A DNA stretch of 64,000 bases, taken from contig NZ_CP028324.1 of assembly GCF_003028855.1 (NCBI RefSeq), forward strand, positions 5,270,001 to 5,334,000, in the 5' to 3' direction. Source of the DNA: Pseudoduganella armeniaca (lineage in GTDB: Bacteria; Pseudomonadota; Gammaproteobacteria; Burkholderiales; Burkholderiaceae_D). Shown here piece after piece: positions 1 through 9,401 of the stretch. A program made the position numbers and the translations under genes. Positions within the stretch are counted from its first letter, which is position 1, and the number at the start of each line of letters is the position of its first letter. Below the pieces are notes generated by a model, which was given only the letters and a program-made list of their open reading frames with translations, made no database searches and was not told where the DNA came from.

Positions 1-2170
1 ACAGGAACTCGACGGCGCGGATGACCTGCTCCAGCACGGACGTGATCTGGCGCAGCACGCCACCCACTTCGACGACGGTCAGGTTGGGAAAATCGCGCGA
101 CAGCGCGCTGGCCAGCCTTGCTGACTGCTTCGGCAGGTGAAACGCCGTGATCCACGTCTGCGGGCTGTCCGCCATCGCGGCCGGGTTGATGATGACGAAG
201 AAGTTGACCCGCATCGAGCTCCACTTCAGCTTGCGCAGGCTGGTGATCTTCGCCTCGACGGGCGAACCGGCCACGTCGAAACGCATCGTGTCGCCCAGCT
301 TCAAATTCAAGGTCTCGGCCATGCCGGCTTCCACCGACGCCTCGGCCACGCCGGGGCCGTCGGTAAACCAGCGGCCCTGGACGATGTCGTTCTGCGCCGG
401 CGCTTCGGCCATCGTGGAAAGGTTGAACTCGCGCTCGGCGATACCGCGGGCGCGCTCTTCCGTGTAGGTATTGGCCGTGACGGGCTTGCCGTTGACTGCG
501 GTCAGGCGGCCCCGGATCATCGGATACAGCGGGGCCGGCAGCGCGCCGCCCTGGCGCAGCCGGGTGGCGATCTCGTCCTTCTGGTCCGGCTGGATATTGA
601 TGACGAAATGGTTCGGCGCGTCCGGCGGCGTGGCGTTGCGCCACGCGCTCATCAGGTCGCCCCGCACCACGGTCAGCAGCAGCAGCGCCATCAGGCCCAG
701 CGCCAGCGCCACCACTTGGACGATCGTGGCGCCCGGCCGGCGCCGCAGCGACGTGACGGCAAAGCGCCAGGCCTGATGGTCGATGCCGCCGCGCACCTGC
801 CGCAAGGCCAGGAGGCCCAGCCAGCCCGCCAGTGCGAACAGGGCGAACGCGGCCAGGAAGCCCAGCGCCGTCAGCAGGGCCAGCTTGACGTCGCCGGCCT
901 GCCACAGCAGCAGCACCAGGAAGGCGCCCAGGCCGAGGCCGTGGGTCGCCAGCGCCATCGGCTGCGGCGCCGCCTGTTCGCGGCGGATCACGCGGTTGTG
1001 CGGGACGTTGCGCAGCTGCAGGATCGGCGGCAGCGCAAATCCGGCCAGCAGCAGCATGCCGACGGCGAGCCCTTGCAAGGCGGGCGCGAAGGTTGCTGGC
1101 GGCAAGTCGGCCGCGACCAGCCGGCCCAGCATCTCCAGCAGCACGTAATGGCCGGCAAAGCCCGCCAGCACGCCGACCAGGCTGCCGGCCAGGCCCACCA
1201 GCAGGAATTCGAGCAAATACATCACCGTCACCTGGTTCTGGGTCAGGCCCAGGCAGCGCAGCATGGCGCAGGCGTCCAGGTGGCGCTGCATGAAACGGCG
1301 CGCGGCCATTGCCACGGCGACGGCCGCCAGCAGCGCGGACAGCAGGCCCACCAGCGACAGGAACTGGTCGGCCCGCTCCAGCGTCTCGCGCATTTCCGGA
1401 CGGCCGTCCTGCAGAGTATCGATGCGCACGCCGCGCAGGTTGCCCGCCTTGACTTGCGCGCGCAGCCAGTCGGCATAGGCCGCCACGGCCTGCGTGCCGG
1501 TGGTGCCCGCGCCCGCCAGCAGCAGGCGGTAGGTAATGCGGGCGCCCGGCTGCTCCAGGCCTGTCGAGGCCAGTTCGTCCAGCCGCATCATCGCGCGCGG
1601 TGCGAAGCTGGCGAAGCCGCCGCCGCGATCCGGCTCGGAAGCGATCAGCCCGGCGACCCGGAAGGTGCGGTCGCCCAGGCGCAGCGAGGCACCCACCTGC
1701 GTCTGCAGCTTCTCCAGCACGGGCGCGTCCAGCCACACCGTGCCGGGCGCCGGGATGTCGGCCGCGGGCGCGCCGATGCTGTCGAGCGCCTGGTCCACAC
1801 TCGTCGTCACCTTGACGCGGCCGCGCAGCGGATAGCCGGCGCCGACGGCCTTCAGCGACACCAGGGTCGACTGCGTGGCCTCGCCTTCGCCCGCCTGCGC
1901 CATGCTCTGGAACACGGTGGTGCCTGTGTGCACCAGGCCGCGCCGGGCCGCCTCGTCGCGCCACGCCTGCGGCGTGGGCTGGTCGGTGGCGACGACCAGG
2001 TCGGCGCCCAGCAACCGGTAGGCGTCACGATTCAGGCCGGCACGCAGGCGGTCGATGAAGAAGCCGGCGGCCGACAGTGCCGCGACGGCCACGATCAGCG
2101 CGACCAGCAGGAAACGCAGCTGGCCAGCGCGCCAGTCGCGCGCGGTCATGCGCAGGGCGAGGCGCAGCAT
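1..2170 (-). CDS. FtsX-family ABC transporter permease (YbbP-like), 3' end outside window
   Basis: Open on the minus strand from an ATG at 2170 to the window edge, so about 723 residues are visible and the C-terminus is missing. The protein starts MLRLALRMTARDWRAGQLRF and has an N-terminal membrane helix, a long periplasmic domain, a central run of hydrophobic helices (about residues 260-470) and a second periplasmic domain. This is the duplicated MacB/FtsX layout of YbbP-type permeases, thought to move lipids or lipoproteins with a YbbA-like ATPase. No ATPase partner is in the window; it may lie beyond position 1. The start lies 5 bases after the deaminase stop, suggesting cotranscription. 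Family call is firm; the substrate is unknown. Confidence 0.85.
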   Translation of the reverse strand, partial: MLRLALRMTARDWRAGQLRFLLVALIVAVAALSAAGFFIDRLRAGLNRDAYRLLGADLVVATDQPTPQAWRDEAARRGLVHTGTTVFQSMAQAGEGEATQSTLVSLKAVGAGYPLRGRVKVTTSVDQALDSIGAPAADIPAPGTVWLDAPVLEKLQTQVGASLRLGDRTFRVAGLIASEPDRGGGFASFAPRAMMRLDELASTGLEQPGARITYRLLLAGAGTTGTQAVAAYADWLRAQVKAGNLRGVRIDTLQDGRPEMRETLERADQFLSLVGLLSALLAAVAVAMAARRFMQRHLDACAMLRCLGLTQNQVTVMYLLEFLLVGLAGSLVGVLAGFAGHYVLLEMLGRLVAADLPPATFAPALQGLAVGMLLLAGFALPPILQLRNVPHNRVIRREQAAPQPMALATHGLGLGAFLVLLLWQAGDVKLALLTALGFLAAFALFALAGWLGLLALRQVRGGIDHQAWRFAVTSLRRRPGATIVQVVALALGLMALLLLTVVRGDLMSAWRNATPPDAPNHFVINIQPDQKDEIATRLRQGGALPAPLYPMIRGRLTAVNGKPVTANTYTEERARGIAEREFNLSTMAEAPAQNDIVQGRWFTDGPGVAEASVEAGMAETLNLKLGDTMRFDVAGSPVEAKITSLRKLKWSSMRVNFFVIINPAAMADSPQTWITAFHLPKQSARLASALSRDFPNLTVVEVGGVLRQITSVLEQVIRAVEFL

Positions 2171-2175
2171 CCGGG

Positions 2176-3189
2176 TCAGACGACGTTGAACGCCGCGAAG
2201 TAGGCATCCACCTCATCGAGGAACTGCTGCTTCTTCGCAGGTTCCAGGAACGAAGCGGCAAAGCTGTTTTTCGCCAGCTCGTGCGCATGCTGCAAGCCCA
2301 GCGGCAGCGATTCGAACGCGGCCACGAAATTCTCGTTCAGGTAGCCGCCGAAGTACGCCGGGTCGTCCGAGTTGACGGTGGCCACCAGGCCCGCGTCCAG
2401 CAGCTGCAGCAGGTTGTGTTCCTTCATCGTGTCGAACACGCGCAGCTTGATGTTCGACAGCGGGCACACGGTCAGGGCCATTTTCTCGGCGGCGATGCGG
2501 CGTGTCAGCGCGGCGTCTTCCAGGCAGCGCACGCCGTGGTCGATCCGTTCCACGTGCAGCACGTCCAGGGCCGTCTCGATATACGCCGGCGGGCCCTCCT
2601 CGCCCGCGTGTGCCACCAGGTGCAGGCCCAGCTCGCGGCAGCGTGCGAACACGCGCGCGAATTTTTCCGGCGGGTGGCCGACTTCGGACGAATCGAGGCC
2701 CACGCCGATGAACTTGTCGCGGTACGGCAGCGCCGCCTCCAGCGTGGCCAGCGCGTCCTCTTCCGACAGGTGGCGCAGGAAGCACAGGATCAGCGTCGCG
2801 CTGATCGGGCCTTCCTGACAGGCCCGGTGGATGCCGTTGATGACGTCGCCGATCGGCACGCCGCGCGCCGTGTGCGTCTGCGGGTCGAAGAAGATTTCCG
2901 CGTGGCGCACGTGGTCGGCCTTGGCCTTGGCCAGGTAGGCGGCCGTCATGTCATAAAAATCCTGCTCCTTGAGCAGCACGCTGGCACCGGCGTAATAGAT
3001 GTCGAGGAAGGACTGCAGGTCCTTGAAGTCATAGGCGGCGCGCAGCGCATCCACCGATGGATAGGCCAGCTGGACGCCATTGCGTTCGGCCAGCGCGAAG
3101 ATCAGTTCCGGCTCGAGCGAACCCTCGATATGGATATGCAGTTCCGCCTTTGGCATGTTGCGCACGATGTGCAGCAGTTGGGTGTTCAT
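2176..3189 (-). CDS. add: Adenine deaminase type 2 / adenosine deaminase family
   Basis: 337 residues. A zinc-dependent deaminase of the adenosine/AMP deaminase superfamily, converting adenine (or adenosine) to hypoxanthine (or inosine) in purine salvage. Visible motifs are the metal-binding HIH at residues 18-20 in KAELHIHIEGSLEPE, the HAGEEGPP active-site stretch, and the SDDPAYFGGY metal-ligand segment. The GLDSSEVGHPP and SDDPAYFGGY forms match the subgroup that deaminates free adenine (Aah1/PA0148 type) better than classical adenosine deaminase; this is inferred from motifs. The start at 3189 was chosen because AAAGGAAAC lies just upstream; an upstream in-frame ATG at 3282 lacks a ribosome site. 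It is followed 5 bases later by the permease gene. Confidence 0.88.
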   Translation of the reverse strand: MNTQLLHIVRNMPKAELHIHIEGSLEPELIFALAERNGVQLAYPSVDALRAAYDFKDLQSFLDIYYAGASVLLKEQDFYDMTAAYLAKAKADHVRHAEIFFDPQTHTARGVPIGDVINGIHRACQEGPISATLILCFLRHLSEEDALATLEAALPYRDKFIGVGLDSSEVGHPPEKFARVFARCRELGLHLVAHAGEEGPPAYIETALDVLHVERIDHGVRCLEDAALTRRIAAEKMALTVCPLSNIKLRVFDTMKEHNLLQLLDAGLVATVNSDDPAYFGGYLNENFVAAFESLPLGLQHAHELAKNSFAASFLEPAKKQQFLDEVDAYFAAFNVV

Positions 3190-3826
3190 TGAGTTTCCTT
3201 TGATTGAGCGAAGGTTGGGACAAAATCGCAACGCTTTCCGGCATCTTAGCGCAAGACAGCCACCTTGATGGGGCCATGCCACAGCGCACGGTTTGTGCGG
3301 TGTTCAGCACGGCTTTAGCAACCATGCTACTGTGGCGGCAAGCGTGAAGAAATTGGCAACAGTGCTGTGAGCGGTGCCGGTGGACGGGATTTTTCTTTCG
3401 TAATCAATCGCTTGGAACGGGTTTTGACGATGCCGGATAATGTTTTGACTTCCTGCACCATTAGCGCAATAATTAATTTCACAAGCGTAAGATGCGTTTA
3501 TACGTACACACACGCACGCCGCGCCATCTCCCACGGCACGGCCAATAAAAAATCCGGCCGGTACGCGCAATCCGTACCCGAACCAAGCCGCGACAAGAAC
3601 AAACAAAAAAGGAGTTTGCACCCAGGATCAGGCCAGCAGCCAGCCGCGACGACTGCCGACCACAGTAGGGCTCTTCGAGACATGACGCCAGGCGGGACCG
3701 GTCCCGGCCAACAGCGCGGTCATGTGGCTTACCGGCCGCATGACGGGCAGCGCAGGCCGGCAGCCGCCGCCCCGGCAGGTTGATCGAAGGGCCGTGACGA
3801 GTAGGTTTACATCAGAGGACATGCAC
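3190..3826. other. Divergent intergenic region between the deaminase and prkA
   Basis: 637 bases with no convincing gene. It holds a promoter candidate for prkA (3445-3473), about 350 bases before the start codon, implying a long 5' leader. The sequence is less GC-rich in its first half (3340-3500). TTTTGAC occurs twice, 21 bases apart, near 3423 and 3444. The short ORFs here have no family resemblance. Confidence 0.6.
3445..3473 (+). promoter_or_regulatory. Putative sigma-70 promoter for prkA operon
   Basis: TTGACT at 3445-3450, a 17-base spacer, then AATAAT at 3468-3473 (five of six matches to the -10 consensus). It is oriented toward prkA. The operon is stress-regulated in other bacteria, so additional promoters are possible. 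Confidence 0.45.
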
Positions 3827-5749
3827 ATGACCATCTTTGACAACTACGCAGCACGGTACGAGCGCACCCGGGAAGAGGAAATGTCCCTTTCCGAATATCT
3901 TCAGCTTTGCAAGAAGGATCGGCTGACCTACGCAACAGCGGCGGAACGCATGCTGGCCGCGATCGGCGAACCCACCCTCGTCGACACGCGCAACGACACC
4001 CGGCTGTCCCGCATCTTCGCCAACAAGGTCATCAAGATCTATCCCGCGTTCCGCGAGTTCTACGGCATGGAGGAAGTGATCGAGCAGGTCGTTTCCTACT
4101 TCCGCCACGCGGCGCAGGGGCTGGAGGAGCGCAAGCAGATCCTGTACCTGCTGGGTCCCGTCGGCGGCGGCAAATCGTCGATCGCCGAGAAGCTCAAGTC
4201 GCTGATGGAGCAGGTGCCGTTCTATTGCATCAAGGGTTCGCCCGTCAACGAATCGCCGCTGGGCCTGTTCAACGAAGCCGAGGACGGCGTCATCCTGGAA
4301 GAGGACTATGGCATCCCGCGCCGTTACCTGCGCAATATCCCGAGCCCGTGGGCCGTCAAGCGCCTGCACGAGTTCAACGGCGACATCAACCAGTTCCGTG
4401 TCGTCAAGCGCTATCCGTCGATCCTGAAGCAGGTCGCCATCTCGAAAACGGAACCGGGCGACGAGAACAACCAGGACATCTCCTCCCTGGTCGGCAAGGT
4501 CGACATCCGCAAGCTGGAGGACTACGCCCAGGACGATCCGGACGCCTACAGCTATTCCGGCGGCCTGTGCCTGGCCAACCAGGGTCTGATGGAATTCGTC
4601 GAGATGTTCAAGGCGCCGATCAAGGTGCTGCACCCGCTGCTGACGGCCACGCAGGAAGGCAACTACAAGGGCACGGAAGGCTTCGGTGCGATCCCGTTCG
4701 ACGGCATCGTGCTGGCCCACTCGAACGAGTCGGAGTGGAAGAGCTTCCGCAACAACCGCAACAACGAGGCGTTCCTGGACCGTATCTACATCGTCAAGGT
4801 ACCGTACTGCCTGCGCGTCTCCGACGAGGTGAAGATCTACGAGAAGCTGCTGCGCAACTCCTCGCTGGCCGAGGCGCCGTGCGCGCCGGGCACCCTGCGC
4901 ATGATGTCGCAGTTCGCCGTGCTGTCGCGCCTGAAGGAGCCGGAAAACTCGTCGATCTTCTCGAAGATGCTGGTGTACGACGGCGAGAACCTGAAGGACA
5001 CCGATCCGAAGGCCAAGTCGATCCACGAGTACGTCGACTACGCGGGCGTGGACGAAGGCATGAACGGCCTGTCGACCCGCTTCGCGTTCAAGATCCTGTC
5101 GAAGGTGTTCAACTTCGACTCGACCGAGGTGGCCGCCAACCCGGTGCACCTGCTGTACGTGCTGGAGCAGCAGGTCGAGCGCGAGCAGTTCCCGCCGGAG
5201 ACGGAACAGAAATACTTCTCGTACATCAAGGAGCACCTGGCGCAGCGCTACGTCGACTTCATCGGCAAGGAAATCCAGACGGCCTACCTGGAAAGCTATT
5301 CCGAATACGGCCAGAACATCTTCGACCGTTACGTGACGTTCGCCGACTTCTGGATCCAGGACCAGGAGTACCGCGATCCGGACACGGGCGAGAGCTTCGA
5401 CCGCGAGTCGCTCAATGCCGAGCTGGAGAAGATCGAAAAGCCGGCCGGCATCAGCAATCCGAAGGACTTCCGCAACGAGATCGTCAACTTCGGCCTGCGT
5501 GCCCGCGCCAACAACGGCGGCAAGAACCCGGCCTGGACCAGCTACGAGAAGTTCCGCACCGTCATCGAGAAGAAGATGTTCTCGAACACCGAGGAACTGC
5601 TGCCGGTCATCTCGTTCAACGCCAAGGCCAGCGCGGAGGACGCCAACAAGCACGCCGACTTCGTGGCGCGCATGGTGGAAAAAGGATACACCGCGAAGCA
5701 GGTACGCCTGCTGTGCGAATGGTATCTGCGTGTGCGGAAGTCGTCGTAA
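3827..5749 (+). CDS. prkA: PrkA-family serine protein kinase (YeaG)
   Basis: 640 residues. An AAA+-type serine protein kinase of the PrkA/YeaG family, linked to stationary phase, nutrient limitation and sporulation-like responses in other bacteria. A Walker A motif GPVGGGKS lies at residues 110-117 in the N-terminal AAA-PrkA domain; the C-terminal third is the PrkA-specific kinase-like domain. Length matches the family (about 640). The start at 3827 is preferred to the ATG at 3821 because AGAGGA ends about seven bases before it. It is first in an operon with yeaH and spoVR, the conserved partnership seen in many proteobacteria, where PrkA and the DUF444 protein act together. Its protein substrate here is unknown. 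Confidence 0.95.
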   Translation: MTIFDNYAARYERTREEEMSLSEYLQLCKKDRLTYATAAERMLAAIGEPTLVDTRNDTRLSRIFANKVIKIYPAFREFYGMEEVIEQVVSYFRHAAQGLEERKQILYLLGPVGGGKSSIAEKLKSLMEQVPFYCIKGSPVNESPLGLFNEAEDGVILEEDYGIPRRYLRNIPSPWAVKRLHEFNGDINQFRVVKRYPSILKQVAISKTEPGDENNQDISSLVGKVDIRKLEDYAQDDPDAYSYSGGLCLANQGLMEFVEMFKAPIKVLHPLLTATQEGNYKGTEGFGAIPFDGIVLAHSNESEWKSFRNNRNNEAFLDRIYIVKVPYCLRVSDEVKIYEKLLRNSSLAEAPCAPGTLRMMSQFAVLSRLKEPENSSIFSKMLVYDGENLKDTDPKAKSIHEYVDYAGVDEGMNGLSTRFAFKILSKVFNFDSTEVAANPVHLLYVLEQQVEREQFPPETEQKYFSYIKEHLAQRYVDFIGKEIQTAYLESYSEYGQNIFDRYVTFADFWIQDQEYRDPDTGESFDRESLNAELEKIEKPAGISNPKDFRNEIVNFGLRARANNGGKNPAWTSYEKFRTVIEKKMFSNTEELLPVISFNAKASAEDANKHADFVARMVEKGYTAKQVRLLCEWYLRVRKSS

Positions 5750-5774
5750 CGCCGGCGGTGCGATAATAAGTTCA

Positions 5775-5811
5775 GGCCAGCGCCGCGCGCGACAATGGCG
5801 CCGCGCTGGCC
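5775..5811 (+). other. Intercistronic hairpin between prkA and yeaH
   Basis: GGCCAGCGC (5775-5783) pairs with GCGCTGGCC (5803-5811) in the 98-base gap. There is no T-run, so it is more likely an mRNA-processing or stabilising element than a terminator. Confidence 0.4.
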
Positions 5812-5847
5812 GCGCCACCGGATTCACAGCTGTGCAGGAGGTTTCAT

Positions 5848-7116
5848 TTGACTTACCTCATCGACCGTCGTTTGCAAGGCAAGAACAAATCCGCGGTCAA
5901 TCGCGAGCGTTTCTTGCGGCGCTACAAGAGCCAGATCAAGGACGCCGTCGGGCGCGCCATCAAGGGTCGTTCGATTACCGACATCGAAAATGGCGAAAAA
6001 GTCTCCATTCCCGTCAAGGACGTGAACGAGCCCAGCTTTGGCCACGCCCATGGCGGCGTGTGGGAAGTGGTCAACCCCGGCAACCAGGAATACCAGAAGG
6101 GCGACCAGATCGCCCGGCCCAAGGGCGGCGGCGGTGCCGGCCGCGGCAAGGCGGGCAACAGCGACCAGACCACCGAAGACGACTTCATCTTCGAGCTGTC
6201 GCGCGAAGAGTTCATGAACTACTTCTTCGAGGACCTGGAACTGCCCAACCTCGTCAAGACCCAGCTGACCGCCACCACCGATTTCAAGACCCAGCGCGCC
6301 GGTTACACCGTGTCCGGCACGCCGTCGAACATTCACGTGCTGCGCTCGCTGCGCGGCGCACTGGGCCGGCGCATCGCCGTCGGCGGGCCGTCGCGCCGGC
6401 AACTGGCCGAGGCCGAACAGGAACTGGAAACGCTGCTGCTGGACGGCGCCCCGCTGGACGATCCCAAGGTCGTCGAGCTGAAAAAGCTGATCCACCATCT
6501 GCATACGCGCCTGCTGGCGATCCCCTTCATCGATCCGTTCGACCTGCGCTACAGCAACCGGATCAAGGTGCCGAAGCCGATGACGCAGGCCGTGATGTTC
6601 TGCATCATGGACGTATCGGGCTCGATGGACGAGCAGCGCAAGGACACCGCCAAGCGCTTCTTCATCCTGCTCTACCTGTTCCTGAAGCGCGTGTACGACA
6701 AGATCGAGGTCGTCTTCATCCGCCACCACACGGCCGCGGCCGAGGTGGACGAGCACGAGTTCTTCCACTCGCGCGAATCGGGCGGCACGGTCGTCTCCTC
6801 CGCGCTGAACCTGCTCAACAAGATCATCGACGAGCGCTACGGCGCGGGTTCGTGGAACAGCTACGTGGCGCAGGCCTCGGACGGCGACAACTGGGACAAC
6901 GACTCGGTACTGTGCCGCCAACTGCTGACCAACACGATCATGCCGAAGGTGCAGTACTACACCTACGTCGAGATCACCGACGGGCCGCCGCAGAACCTGT
7001 GGGAGCAGTACGCCCAGGTGCCGGATCACCACCAGCACTTCGCGATGCAGAAAATTGTCACGCCGGCCGATATCTATCCGGTGTTCCGTGAACTGTTCAA
7101 GAAGCAGCCAAAATGA
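5848..7116 (+). CDS. yeaH: DUF444 / YeaH-YhbH family protein
   Basis: 422 residues, starting with TTG behind a near-perfect AGGAGGT at 5837-5843. The family is the cytoplasmic partner of PrkA; it carries a von Willebrand factor A-like fold in its C-terminal half. The MIDAS-like DVSGS is visible at residues 255-259 in MDVSGSMDEQRKD. A low-complexity Gly/Lys-rich stretch lies near residues 92-105. Length agrees with E. coli YeaH (about 427). The stop overlaps the spoVR start (ATGA at 7113-7116), so the two are translationally coupled. The TTG start may keep YeaH lower than PrkA or SpoVR. Molecular activity is not established in the family. Confidence 0.93.
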   Translation: MTYLIDRRLQGKNKSAVNRERFLRRYKSQIKDAVGRAIKGRSITDIENGEKVSIPVKDVNEPSFGHAHGGVWEVVNPGNQEYQKGDQIARPKGGGGAGRGKAGNSDQTTEDDFIFELSREEFMNYFFEDLELPNLVKTQLTATTDFKTQRAGYTVSGTPSNIHVLRSLRGALGRRIAVGGPSRRQLAEAEQELETLLLDGAPLDDPKVVELKKLIHHLHTRLLAIPFIDPFDLRYSNRIKVPKPMTQAVMFCIMDVSGSMDEQRKDTAKRFFILLYLFLKRVYDKIEVVFIRHHTAAAEVDEHEFFHSRESGGTVVSSALNLLNKIIDERYGAGSWNSYVAQASDGDNWDNDSVLCRQLLTNTIMPKVQYYTYVEITDGPPQNLWEQYAQVPDHHQHFAMQKIVTPADIYPVFRELFKKQPK

Positions 7117-8654
7117 ACCAGATGATGAAACGACCGCCCCACCCGCGCGCCTTGCCGGAGCAGTCGGAATGGACGTTCGAGCTGATCGAACAGGCGCACG
7201 AGGAGATCAAGCGCGTGGCCCAGGGCTTCGGGCTCGACACCTACCCCAACCAGCTGGAGATCATCACGGCCGAGCAGATGATGGACGCCTACACGTCCGT
7301 CGGCATGCCCGTCTCGTATAACCACTGGTCGTTCGGCAAGCACTTCCTGGCGACCGAGAAGGGCTACAAGCGTGGCCAGATGGGCCTAGCATACGAGATC
7401 GTCATCAACTCCAACCCGTGCATCGCCTACCTGATGGAGGAAAACAGCCTGACGATGCAGGCGCTGGTCATCGCGCACGCGGCGTACGGCCACAACTCCT
7501 TCTTTAAGGGCAATTACCTGTTCCGCACGTGGACGGATGCCGAGGCGATCGTCGACTACATGGTGTTCGCCAAGAACTATATCGCCGAGTGCGAGCAGCG
7601 CCACGGCATCGACGCCGTCGAGCTGCTGCTGGACTCGTGCCATGCGATCCAGAACTACGGCGTCGACCGCTACAAGCGGCCGGCCAAGCTGTCGCTGGCG
7701 CAGGAGCAGCAGCGCCAGAAGGAACGCGAGGCTTACCTGCAATCGCAGGTGAACGAGCTGTGGCGCACCCTGCCGCGCCGCGAGGAGGAGGAAGCGGTCA
7801 CGCAGGCGCCGACCCGCTTCCCGCCGGAACCGGAAGAAAACCTGCTGTACTTCATCGAGAAGTACGCGCCCCTGCTGGAACCGTGGCAGCGCGAGCTGGT
7901 GCGCATCGTCCGCAAGATCTCGCAGTACTTCTATCCGCAGCGCCAGACCCAGGTGATGAACGAGGGCTGGGCCACCTTCTGGCACTACACGATCCTGAAC
8001 CAGCTGTACGACGAGGGCGTGGTGGGCGACGGCTTCATGATGGAATTCCTGAAGAGTCATACCAACGTCGTCTACCAGCCGCCGGTGCACAGCCAGTACT
8101 ACAACGGCATCAACCCGTATGCGCTGGGCTTTGCGATGATGACGGACATCCGCCGCATCTGCGAGAATCCGACAGCCGAGGACCGCGAATGGTTCCCCGA
8201 TATTGCCGGCAGCGACTGGAAGAAGACGCTCGACTTCGCCATGCGCAACTTCAAGGATGAAAGCTTCATTGCCCAGTATCTGTCGCCCAAGCTGATCCGC
8301 GAGTTTCACTTCTTCGCCGTGCTGGACGACGACAAGAACGAGAAGCTCAACGTTTCCGCCATCCACGACGAGATGGGCTACCGCTACGTACGCCAGCAGC
8401 TGGCCGACCAGTACAACCTGGGCAACCGCGAGCCGAACATCCAGGTCTGGTCCGTCAATACCCGCGACGACCGCGCGCTGACCTTACGCCACACGCAATT
8501 CAATCGGCGTCCGCTGAACCAGCAGGCCCATGAGGTGCTCAAGCATGTGGCGCGGCTGTGGGGCTTCGACGTGCACCTCGACACGGTCTCGCCCGAGGGC
8601 AAGCTCATCAGCACTCTGGAATGCAAGCGCGAGAAGCGCGGGCGTATCATCTGA
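7113..8654 (+). CDS. spoVR: SpoVR family protein (YcgB)
   Basis: 513 residues, the usual size of SpoVR/YcgB proteins. The family is named for a Bacillus spore cortex gene, but in proteobacteria it travels with prkA-yeaH and belongs to general stress regulons. Conserved SpoVR stretches include YPNQLEIITAEQMMDAY, GHNSFFKGNYLF and MNEGWATFWHY. The His/Glu-rich MNEGWATFWH segment suggests metal binding; this is inference, as no reaction is known. The start overlaps the yeaH stop by four bases. No clear terminator follows; an inverted repeat lies about 250 bases downstream. Confidence 0.95.
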   Translation: MNQMMKRPPHPRALPEQSEWTFELIEQAHEEIKRVAQGFGLDTYPNQLEIITAEQMMDAYTSVGMPVSYNHWSFGKHFLATEKGYKRGQMGLAYEIVINSNPCIAYLMEENSLTMQALVIAHAAYGHNSFFKGNYLFRTWTDAEAIVDYMVFAKNYIAECEQRHGIDAVELLLDSCHAIQNYGVDRYKRPAKLSLAQEQQRQKEREAYLQSQVNELWRTLPRREEEEAVTQAPTRFPPEPEENLLYFIEKYAPLLEPWQRELVRIVRKISQYFYPQRQTQVMNEGWATFWHYTILNQLYDEGVVGDGFMMEFLKSHTNVVYQPPVHSQYYNGINPYALGFAMMTDIRRICENPTAEDREWFPDIAGSDWKKTLDFAMRNFKDESFIAQYLSPKLIREFHFFAVLDDDKNEKLNVSAIHDEMGYRYVRQQLADQYNLGNREPNIQVWSVNTRDDRALTLRHTQFNRRPLNQQAHEVLKHVARLWGFDVHLDTVSPEGKLISTLECKREKRGRII

Positions 8655-9401
8655 CCCGCGTTCGAGCCAGCGAAGCCAGTCACCGGGGTCCAGGTCGAAG
8701 GCTTGCGCCCCGCTGACTGGCCCTGTCGCTGCCAGCCTTTGCCGAGCACGCCAGTCCAAAAACTTGGACGCCGCCCTGGCGTTCGTCTCGGATTCATTAC
8801 TTTTTCCGTCCACCCGCACGCACTGCCGTGCACCAATCTGGCGCAGCCTGTGCCAGATATAAGTGCGTGCCGTGCCACTATGACAAGCCTTGACCTCGCG
8901 AGCCACGCGGCCTGACCAAAATGGCCGGGCTTACCCGACCGGTCAGGCCACTACCTATACCAAAAGATGTAGTGAAATTTCAAAGTTAATCAAAAACCAT
9001 CAGCGGGACGCCCGTGTGCACGCTTTTTGCATATACTAATTCAGCAAGATTAGCGGTCGAGTCACTTACTCGAGAGAAATACAGTTGACCGAATTTTACG
9101 TTACGGGAAGGGGCTGAACGGCTCAGATTATTCTGTTTTTGCGCCGTTCGGAAAACTATTGCGTGGCCAGCGATGCTCGCGCCGGAAGCCCTTCCAGACC
9201 GGTCCGGAAGCTGCGCCAGAACGGTGCGCGGAAGCTTCGCCGAAGTGCGCTAAAGGCATGAAATTTAACCGGATTTTGGAGATCAAAATTCTATGTAAAA
9301 TGAAGAATTCGTATGTATAATTCGCCGACGTCCCGGATGCGGCTGTAGCTTTGTGTCGCCATTTTGGGGGTTCAAGTAGAGTAGGATTGGAGAAAGCAGG
9401 C
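8655..9401. other. Gene-free spacer between spoVR and tonB with inverted repeat
   Basis: 747 bases without a supportable gene. GGCCTGACC (8909-8917) and GGTCAGGCC (8941-8949) form a 9-bp stem with a 23-base loop and no T-run. After about 8950 the sequence becomes AT-richer, as expected for a promoter region. TATAAT at 9316-9321 is a possible -10 for tonB, without a good -35. No recognisable Fur box was found by eye. Confidence 0.5.

Noticed and set aside
137..2203. 688-residue plus-strand ORF
   Set aside because: Antisense shadow of the FtsX permease; Arg/Gln/His-rich low-complexity translation without domains.
3812..5827. 671-residue minus-strand ORF over prkA
   Set aside because: Mirror frame of a high-GC gene; the plus strand has a clear kinase with ribosome site.
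8484..8915. Small ORFs after spoVR as genes
   Set aside because: Overlapping frames on both strands with no ribosome site, motif or stable choice.
9270..9401. Fur box at the tonB promoter
   Set aside because: No convincing 19-bp Fur-like palindrome could be found by eye.
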